The position numbers and the translations under genes were made by a program. Shown here one piece after another: positions 18,780 through 25,157 of a stretch of 25,157 nt of DNA; position 1 is the stretch's first letter, and the number at the start of each line of letters is the position of its first letter. Source of the stretch: Gnetum montanum (taxonomy: Eukaryota > Streptophyta > Gnetopsida > Gnetales > Gnetaceae); contig MNCI01004629.1 in assembly GCA_015680685.1 (NCBI GenBank), positions 45,515 through 70,671 of the forward strand, read 5' to 3'. Below the pieces are notes generated by a model. The model did not search any database. It was given only the letters and a program-made list of their open reading frames with translations, and was not told the origin of the DNA.

Positions 18780-20420
18780 ATGAAAGAGCTCTTCTTCAAA
18801 ACTACGTCAAAAATAGCTCTACAAAGTCAACATATAGAGTTGGTTCATAGAGCCAAATTCCAGCCCTACGATGTAGCCCTACCATAGGACATGTAGAGAT
18901 ATTTTGTGAGGTAAGAATTCCATTCTATAAAGAACTCTTCCACATCAACACTAGAGAATTGACCTTACCATTTCAACTTGTGGAAATGTTTCTCGTAAGA
19001 AAAAGTTAGATTCTACAAGCAAAGCTTGTTCTTAGCTCTACCAATTTAACTCATGAAGTTAATTCATAAAGCTAGATTTTTCCTCTAGAAACAAGCTCTG
19101 TCATCTTAGGCATGTTACATCAGCAGTTGACACATCAACATGCCACATCAAAATTTGTACTAAGCTTGACCTTTAATGATTAGTATGCCATGTCAACTTT
19201 GCCACATCCAAACTTCCACATCAACACCATGTTACATCAACATCTAGAGCCCATTCATAGAGCCAAATTTCCAATCTACAAAATGGCTTTACCATGTCAG
19301 TAGAATCCAAAACATGCCACGTCATCCTAGTGTCATGTTTGCTTGTATAACTAGCTTGTGATGAAGTATTTCTACAAGGAAAAGCTCATAGAAAAAAGTT
19401 TCCTCAAAAAGGTCTACTCTATCACATCAACAAAGGTGGGTTCTAAATTATCTTTTCAAATAAGCTTGACTTTGTTTAGCCACATTAACTTGTAGAAGGG
19501 CTTCATAGAACCAAAAAATAATTCTAAGAAATAGCTCTTCCATGTCAACTTCTCAAGAAAACCTTGATAAAAAAGAGCTTAAATTTGTCCTTACAAACAT
19601 GCCTTACCAGATTGACTTTCACATAGCTATAGTTCAACTAGGTAACTAGCTTAGATATTAAAGCCACATCAACATAGAAAGTGACTTTATATAATTCAAA
19701 AATAGTTCTTCCAAGCTACATTACCACGTAAGCTTTATAATTAATCAATTTTTTCATCTAGATATAATGTTTTTCTCTAAACACTCTCATCTACCACCTC
19801 AGCCAATAGAGCTCATTCATGAAGGAAAAATTCAATGTCATGAATTCGCTCTACCATGTTAGTAGAGTGCCACGTTAGCATACATCATGTCAGCAATGAC
19901 ACATTAGCATTGCCATGTTAGCATGAACCATGACCAACAACTTTATCTATGCCATGTCATCATTGCCATGTTAGCACCTTGCCACCTCAACTTGTAGAGC
20001 CAATTTGTAAGTGCAAAATTTTGCTCTATGAAATAGCTCTACCACATCAAAGCCATGCCACATCATCTTATTAAGAAGCTTTGAAAAAGAAAAAATTTGA
20101 TCTATTAAGTGACTTTTACACATCAGCTTAGTAAGAAAATACTTAGAGCTAAAAATGTAGTTCGATAAATAAGCTCTACTACATCAACTTTGACAAAGAG
20201 AACAATGTTTGTAGAGCTAAAATTTAGCTTCACAAGATTTTCTCTTTAAAATTTCTATGTCAACAAAGATGGAGCTAAGTAGAACCAAAAAACAATGTCA
20301 TGAATAAGTACCTAAAAGCCCTTCCACATCTTCTCATAGAGCTAATTTTCACGGATAAAATTTAGCTCTACAAATGGAATAAGAAATAGCCCTATTAGCT
20401 CTACACATTCTAAACAAAGA
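18780..20420 (+). repeat. degenerate tandem array in gypsy 3' region
   Basis: A run of imperfect units of roughly 60-70 bp. The shared pattern is AGCTCTACCACATCAACTT, then TAGAGC(C/T), ATTCATAGAGC, AAAATTTAGCTCTACAAAT. Good examples are near 18835, 19235, 19790, 19985, 20145 and 20335. Around 19850-19990 it gives way to a shorter GCCATGTTAGCATT-type motif. Plant Tat/Ogre elements often carry tandem repeats between integrase and LTR, so this fits the same dead element. No coding sense is apparent. Confidence 0.65.
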
Positions 20421-21221
20421 AAAATTTTATGAGATAATCTACTTCACCACATCAAAGCTTATTCTAAGATCACACAAAGCTACATTTCATACTCATGCTT
20501 TTTCTCATATAATCCAACTCAGTAGCATGCAACGTATACCAAATTTATGAAGAAGCCCTACAACTACTCTTCCATGTTAGCTTTCTAATAATGAATTAAA
20601 ATAGATCAACTAGTAAATTCAAAAGGGCTCTATAGCTGAAACTATGTTAAACCAAAGCTATAAAGACATAAAAGCAAGACAAGGCTAACTAGAGCACAGA
20701 ATCACCATTCAAGATAGAAATAGAAAGCGTAAAGTCGATGCCATCATGAGGAAGATAAGCCATAAAATAAAAAAGAAGTGAAAGTTGAAGAGCTAACAAA
20801 AAGCCATTATGAGCCAATACAAGTAGAATAGCAGTTATTGAGAAAAAGCTCTAATTCATATAGTGCAAGAGCCACTTCAACAAATACAATGAGTACCATA
20901 ACTAAATTAGTTATGGGAAGAAGAGAGCTAAAAAAACTTAATAGCTCTAAGCTATGATATAATGAATCTAGTATATTAAAGCTCTTTTAACCTATAACAG
21001 TTACCAATTGAGGTTTTTCAGGTTCAAAAGATGAGCAAAATCAGCCAAGAAAATGAGTAATTGTATAACGGCCTACAATCATGAAGAGAGATAAACGTTA
21101 AAAGATCCTTAAAATAGGTTTAATAGTCCTAAATTAAATACAATGAACCAAGCTCTTTTTAGATAATACAATTATTAGTTTGAAAGCCTAAAATAGAGAG
21201 AAAATATACCCCAACACCCTA
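20421..21221 (+). other. AT-rich spacer, nothing recognised
   Basis: It contains scattered GAGCTA/AGCTCT words left over from the repeat array, and no frame, RNA gene or clear site. The purine-rich AAAATAGAGAGAAAATA near 21190 could be a worn polypurine tract. Confidence 0.35.
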
Positions 21222-22353
21222 TGTATGGTGGACTTGTGGGAGCTATAACCCTTAATTTCTGTAATGGTTGTAACTATTACTTTTAGTTTTCATAAGGATT
21301 ATAATTGAAATTTTTAATTCCCACAATGGTTGCTATCAAAGGCTACTATAAAAACGTAGAGAGTAGATTTAAAAAAGAGAGGAAGACTGAGAAAGGAGCT
21401 ATTGGCAGAAAATACTAAAAAAGCTAGGAGTGATTTCTTGTATAATGGCATTTTAGCTTTAGATTAAATTTAGCTGCTTTTCTTCTATCCTATAAGTTAA
21501 TATTTTCTTCCTACTATGTCTTAGTTGCTTAGCTAATTGTTAAGATTACATTGTACCTACCATCTTGTTCTTGGAATTGTTAAATTTCTTAAATAGCTTT
21601 GTTTCTTGAAATCATTGGCATTTGTCAAATGCCTTTAAAATAGCTTTATTTTTCTTTTCAAAGCATTTGCTAATGTTGATAGTAGCCATATTTCAAATTT
21701 CTTGTGTGATCCTAATGGTTTAACAAAATTTTGGTATTATTAGCTAATTTGAAATAACTTTATTTTTCAAAGTGTTTTCCCATTTCAATAGTATCTCATT
21801 TTAATATTTTAAGATTTTGTGCAATTCTACTATTTTCCTTTTCCAGAAATCAATTGAATTTTGCTCTTTTTCTAGTTTTCTTGTGGATTTTTCACTTTAA
21901 GGAAGATTGGCGATAGATATTTTGGAATTGTGTTTAAGCATTAGATGAAAGACTAGTTTCTACAGGAAATGTATAATCTAGACTGCATAGACTCGTTAGC
22001 TTTGATATTGTAGGAAAATTTCACTTACTTGCAAGGTAAAATTAAGATATCTAAATATTTTGATAAAAGTGCTAATATTTGCTTGACTTTATTTACATCA
22101 TATTGTAATATTTAGAACTTACATTAACAACAACTCAAACCATATATATTTCTCAAATACTAGTTGAGTTTTATTTGGAGGTATTCAAGCCTTAGCATTT
22201 CTAGAGACCAACAAACACCTAAACTTTAGTTTCAAAGAACCCCTTATCTATGTGATTTTCATTACAAGGAATAGGACATTGTTGGTGGTCCAAAGTGGTC
22301 GTCAACGCATGGATGATATAAGATCCTTTTCAAAATGTTTGAAATTTAGTACA
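21222..22353 (+). mobile_element. candidate LTR of a gypsy element
   Basis: Candidate ends are TGTA at 21222 and TACA at 22353 (a 4-bp inverted repeat). A clear TATAAAAA lies at 21347-21354. Upstream of it, short repeats (TAATGGTTGTAACTATTAC, CACAATGGTTGCTATC) suit a U3. Downstream a long T-rich leader follows. A primer-binding-site-like sequence begins three bases after 22353. This could be the 3' LTR of the pol element to its left or the 5' LTR of an element now split by copy 2; the binding-site match favours the second. Confidence 0.45.
21347..21354 (+). promoter_or_regulatory. TATA box of candidate LTR
   Basis: TATAAAAA in the context GGCTACTATAAAAACGTAGAG, the only strong TATA box in this segment. 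Confidence 0.5.
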
Positions 22354-22356
22354 TTA

Positions 22357-22369
22357 TGGTATGAGTGGG
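22357..22369 (+). promoter_or_regulatory. primer-binding-site-like sequence
   Basis: TGGTATGAGTGGG matches nine of twelve positions of the initiator tRNA-Met primer site TGGTATCAGAGC used by many plant LTR retrotransposons. It lies three bases after a TACA LTR end, as expected for minus-strand priming. Confidence 0.45.
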
Positions 22370-22870
22370 ATTCTAGGATAGGACCTTATTTTTTAGGTTG
22401 AATTTCACACATCTAATTATAACATCATTATGTCTCTTTGTATACCCTTTATGAATCTCATTAATGCTACTCTCTAGTTTTCATCTACCACATTTGAGTT
22501 GCATTAATCATTCTTTCTATGCTAGGCTAATGTCAATGTCAATCTCAGATATTCTATTTAACGTGAATGGGTAATTTAAGAATATTTCCATATACTAATT
22601 CATTTGAAAAATAGCCTGATGAGTGGCGAGGTACCCCTACACTCAACCATACGAATACGAGCGTGCACGTGCGATCCTGTCGAACTCCGCAGACTAAATG
22701 CCTTAACGCCACAAGAAACACTTGGGGTTAATCGTTCGTTGTCTTCCCAGGCTTGCTTATATGTGTNCGCAACTGTGGCTACCAAATGCTAATCATTACT
22801 GGGATCACCACACGTAATGCAAGTGCTCGAAGTGGTCGTACTGAGGCACCTATTTAGCCTAAGTGTGATA

Positions 22871-22984
22871 AGCAGCCGATTCCTTGGCTAGCCGTACACA
22901 CCCGTGGATGCTCGTAGCCAAGTCGTACTTATCACACATTCTAGCCTAGCGATGAGCAGCCAATTCCTTAACTAGCCGTACACA
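22871..22984 (-). repeat. internal duplication in R/U5 of copy-2 LTR
   Basis: A 30-bp block at 22871-22900 recurs at 22955-22984 with three differences, 84 bp apart. A second pair, ATGCTCGTAG(CC/TT)AAGTC, recurs at 22908 and 23050, and (G/A)TTACCAAGC words recur near 23003 and 23035. The LTR leader was built by overlapping tandem duplications. Confidence 0.8.
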
Positions 22985-23304
22985 TTGGACTACCACTGGG
23001 ATTACCAAGCGCAGATCCTGGAATATGCTACTGGGTTACCAAGCAGCCAATGCTCGTAGTTAAGTCATACTCACGTGTTGCGACAATGCAATAAAACCAT
23101 GTACTGCAAGGTTTATCCAGTCAAGTTCGTCTTTATTGCCGTACACAACTTGTGTTCAGGTTACAAAGTTGCTCGAATAAAGAGTCGTTCACTCTAGGAC
23201 TCCTACTGCGGGCACATGGGAAAAATTCTAACTCTGGAGTGATCAATCTACTAGAGCTTCGCTTCTTCTAGCCAGGATTGGGAAATGAGGGGAGTGCCAC
23301 CTCT

Positions 23305-23312
23305 TATTTATA
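23305..23312 (-). promoter_or_regulatory. TATA box in LTR of copy 2
   Basis: TATAAATA on the minus strand, followed downstream by AGAGGTGGCACTCCCC. It is aligned with the TATA box of copy 1. Confidence 0.7.
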
Positions 23313-23748
23313 GATATGGCGGCGGACCACGATATCGCGGCACTATGCATGTTGCGTCTCATCATACCCCCATGATTGAATGAAAACTCGTCCTCGAGTT
23401 CCTTACAATGATATCAAGTAGGTATGGGATTATTGAGGGGAATGGAACTAATGGGATGACATGTGAATGGGTCTTTATTACAAGACTTGACAAAAACTGG
23501 TGTTCATGACAACAATGGTGAACACCTTATTACAATGACATCAGGCCACAGTTGGCAGCTGAGAGAAAAGAGGAGAGAGAATAGAAGAGAAGAAGAGAGA
23601 AGAGTCTTGTTGCTACCAATGCCTAGATTGCGTCGTCTGTTGTCCATTCGTAAGCGCATTATCAATCCTACTCCTTGCATAGCTGCTTTAGTGCTGCTCC
23701 ATTCCAAGTGTTTGCTCCAGATCCATTTTGGTGTTGTATGATTGCCAT

Positions 23749-23808
23749 CTACACACATAACACAATCATATATTAGCAAGGGTAATTGAATCATTAAGTA
23801 AAGAATAC
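23749..23808 (-). other. intron-like segment, copy 2
   Basis: 60 nt, reading AAG|GTATTC at its 5' edge, GCTAATATATG inside and GTTATGTGTGTAG at its 3' edge. It aligns with copy 1's 59-nt segment. Confidence 0.35.
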
Positions 23809-23955
23809 CTTGCTTCGGTTTAGGTTCATTGGCTAGGTTGTGGTATGGCTGATATGGATCTGGGAAAATGTATATGATGACTACTGAAGGTGTAGGGGTT
23901 AGGAAGAAAAACGAAAAAATCCGGGGCATAGGAGAAAAATTGAAAAAGCAGGCCC

Positions 23956-23970
23956 CATACCCCCATGACT
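23956..23970 (-). promoter_or_regulatory. internal polypurine tract-like site, copy 2
   Basis: On the minus strand this reads AGTCATGGGGGTATG, identical to copy 1's internal site. It lies about 590 bp from the terminal tract at 23365-23378. Confidence 0.55.
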
Positions 23971-24049
23971 AATCGTGAACCTCCGGTAGCATTAGAATGA
24001 AGAAAGAAAAGGAGTAAGAAAGATAAGGGACAACTATGGCATCAGTGAA

Positions 24050-24607
24050 GTGGATGTCAAGATGGAAATGAACAAAACTGAAATTAATTGCAAAAATGTT
24101 AAGGAAAAGGAGTTAACTAATGTTCCAAATAGGAATGTCAGTGGGTCCTCCCCAAAGCAGGCTCATGCCCTTAATGCCCTGACAAACCCGCATTCAAAGA
24201 GTCCACAGGCTCTGGGAAGGTCCTTTGGAACAAGAGTTAAAGTCTTAACCGCTAGAATTTACCAAAAAGAAAACAATGCAACAACCAAAATATATACTAA
24301 TGATACGACCGACAATGAGGTGAACAATGGAGAGAAGGATGGGAAGAAGAGAAGTGGAATGGAATCCCAAGAACAAGGTGGTGTACAGCCCCTTGTGTGG
24401 TTTATGATTAATGTGACTTGGCGAATCTCATTCGAACTCCGGCTCAAACCAACCACTTCCAGTGACTTCGCATCAATGCATTTGGTTACATCATCCACTT
24501 GGATAACAAGGATACATCTTCAAAGAGCCACCACCATTCCAACGAAACAAAGGAGAGAATGGGAAGCGAGAAGGGACTTAGTTAGAGGGAACACTTTGGT
24601 TCCATAA
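24050..24607 (+). CDS. antisense ORF in family-G copy 2 (185 aa), doubtful
   Basis: This is the longest undisturbed frame in any family-G 3' region, running antisense to the element. It is hydrophilic, rich in Lys, Asn, Ser and Thr. In copy 1 the same frame is recognisable for about 75 codons (SGSSPKQAHALN, GTRVKVLT, RIYQKE) but has a TAG where copy 2 has Gln (CAG) and breaks down after GEK. The short peptide SSPKQA is also kept in copies 3 and 4, because the DNA core there is nearly invariant. Antisense ORFs between pol and the 3' LTR are known in plant Tat elements. Against coding: DNA similarity alone would give similar peptide similarity, and a hairpin explains the core. Confidence 0.25.
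   Translation: MDVKMEMNKTEINCKNVKEKELTNVPNRNVSGSSPKQAHALNALTNPHSKSPQALGRSFGTRVKVLTARIYQKENNATTKIYTNDTTDNEVNNGEKDGKKRSGMESQEQGGVQPLVWFMINVTWRISFELRLKPTTSSDFASMHLVTSSTWITRIHLQRATTIPTKQRREWEARRDLVRGNTLVP
24136..24184 (-). other. conserved hairpin, copy 2
   Basis: TGTCAG (24136-24141) pairs perfectly with CTGACA (24179-24184) around a 37-nt loop with the invariant core. It differs from copies 3 and 4 by two compensated base pairs. Confidence 0.6.
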
Positions 24608-25133
24608 CCAGTGCTGGCAGCCCAAGTTTTATTGCGTCTAAGGGATGTGCTTTGAATCCTCACTCTAGTTTTTTTTGTGTGTTTTGTGTTTTTATGCGTG
24701 GGGACCACACCATGCAAAGACTTCTTTATTTTTATTGTCTCAGCTTCCGAAGAATGGGTAACATCGGAACAGCAAGAAAGCTCACGAAGAAAACATCCAA
24801 ACACCCAAGTGAATGACCAACACAAGAGCACCAAGTTCCCTTGAAGTCACACCCTTTACAATCCTTGAGTCCTTCCTTAGTTTGAGAAATGCCCAGTCAC
24901 CAGTTCGTTAGAGTTCTTATTAGAAGGGAACTGTACATTTCCAAGCCAAGGGAAACCATAGACTTTGATGGATGAAAGGATGAAGTGATCTCATTGCCTA
25001 CCATATCAGAAGAAACATACCTTAGTATCAACATTGTAACTTAAAGGTAAAAACCAAACATTAGCAATTAATGAAAAACAGTTCATCCCATCGGTCTGAA
25101 CACTTATTGGGTGACGAACTTACAAGGTGGATA

Positions 25134-25154
25134 ACACACACACACACACACACA
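25134..25154 (-). repeat. (CA)n microsatellite, copy 2
   Basis: About ten CA units at the window edge, the counterpart of (TG)n at 1174-1189. Confidence 0.8.
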
Positions 25155-25157
25155 AAA

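Larger units (their letters stand above)
22617..23364 (-). mobile_element. 3' LTR, family-G copy 2 (748 bp), minus strand
   Basis: Ends are TGATGAG (22617) and CTCATCA (23364), a perfect 7-bp inverted repeat. The polypurine tract complement TACCCCCATGATTG begins at 23365. On the minus strand the order is U3 with CGATATCGCGG, TATA box (23305-23312), AATAAAG (23131-23137) and a U5 with internal duplications. It is CpG-rich like copy 1. The bases just left (TAGCC, 22612-22616) should be the target-site duplication, with the partner beyond the right edge. Confidence 0.9.
23365..25157 (-). mobile_element. 3' non-coding region of family-G copy 2, cut by window edge
   Basis: This is the reverse-oriented match of 1165-2946 along its full length, including both polypurine tracts, the intron-like segment, the hairpin and the terminal (CA)n. 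It runs off the right edge, so gag and protease, if present, lie beyond. Together with copy 1 it is the best reference for the family's intact 3' region. Confidence 0.85.

Noticed and set aside
18780-20420. CRISPR-like array
   Set aside because: Units are degenerate, have no constant repeat with unique spacers, and the window is plant retroelement DNA.
22600-22792. Short frames on both strands spanning the N at 22767
   Set aside because: They lie inside the LTR of copy 2 and cross its boundary, so they are not genes.
1-25157. Host tRNA, rRNA or snRNA genes
   Set aside because: I looked for typical tRNA A/B boxes and rRNA-like stretches by eye and saw none; a tRNAscan or Rfam search would be needed to exclude them.

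Overview
This window looks like repeat-filled intergenic DNA from a land plant with a large genome. It is AT-rich and holds no host gene I can recognise. Almost everything traceable belongs to LTR retrotransposons, nested in one another at different stages of decay. The family types (a chromovirus, a Tat/Ogre-like Ty3/gypsy pol, and a gag-protease element) are plant families. Very old copies that are still readable would suit a gymnosperm or another slow-turnover giant genome, but the sequence alone does not fix the species. One N (position 22767) is present.

Layout. (1) 1-3738: the 3' part of a plus-strand element, 'family G' copy 1: a gag-protease reading frame, about 2.2 kb of non-coding sequence and a 792-bp 3' LTR. 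It sits inside (2) 3739-4490, the integrase tail and chromodomain of a dead chromovirus, followed by that element's probable LTR (about 4491-5390) with a GATGTCTT repeat array. (3) 5470-6220 minus: an unidentified decayed reading frame. 6221-7494 is unassigned. (4) 7495-about 14110: two old family-G pieces joined in inverted orientation: LTR(-), 3' region(-), a breakpoint at 10031/10032, then gag(+), 3' region(+), truncated LTR(+). (5) About 14125-16690: a decayed Ty3/gypsy pol (RT, RNase H, integrase) with lost catalytic residues. An extra decayed frame follows (16919-17442), then a long 3' region with tandem repeats (18443-20420), then a separate LTR (about 21222-22353) followed by a primer-binding-site-like sequence. 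(6) 22617-25157: family-G copy 2 on the minus strand, with its 748-bp LTR at the left and internal region running off the right edge.

Family G is the most interesting item. Four copies or part copies share LTR ends (TGATGAG...CTCATCA in the best copies), a polypurine tract directly beside the LTR, and a 3' region of about 1.7-2.2 kb. No copy shows reverse transcriptase or integrase, so the family looks non-autonomous (gag with or without protease), to be mobilised by another element. Its non-coding region holds signals kept across copies: a hairpin with compensatory stem changes around a nearly invariant purine-rich core, a second polypurine tract far inside the element, a roughly 60-nt intron-like segment with a branch-point-like CTAAT, and an antisense reading frame. 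I have not run any alignment; all similarity statements come from reading the copies side by side.
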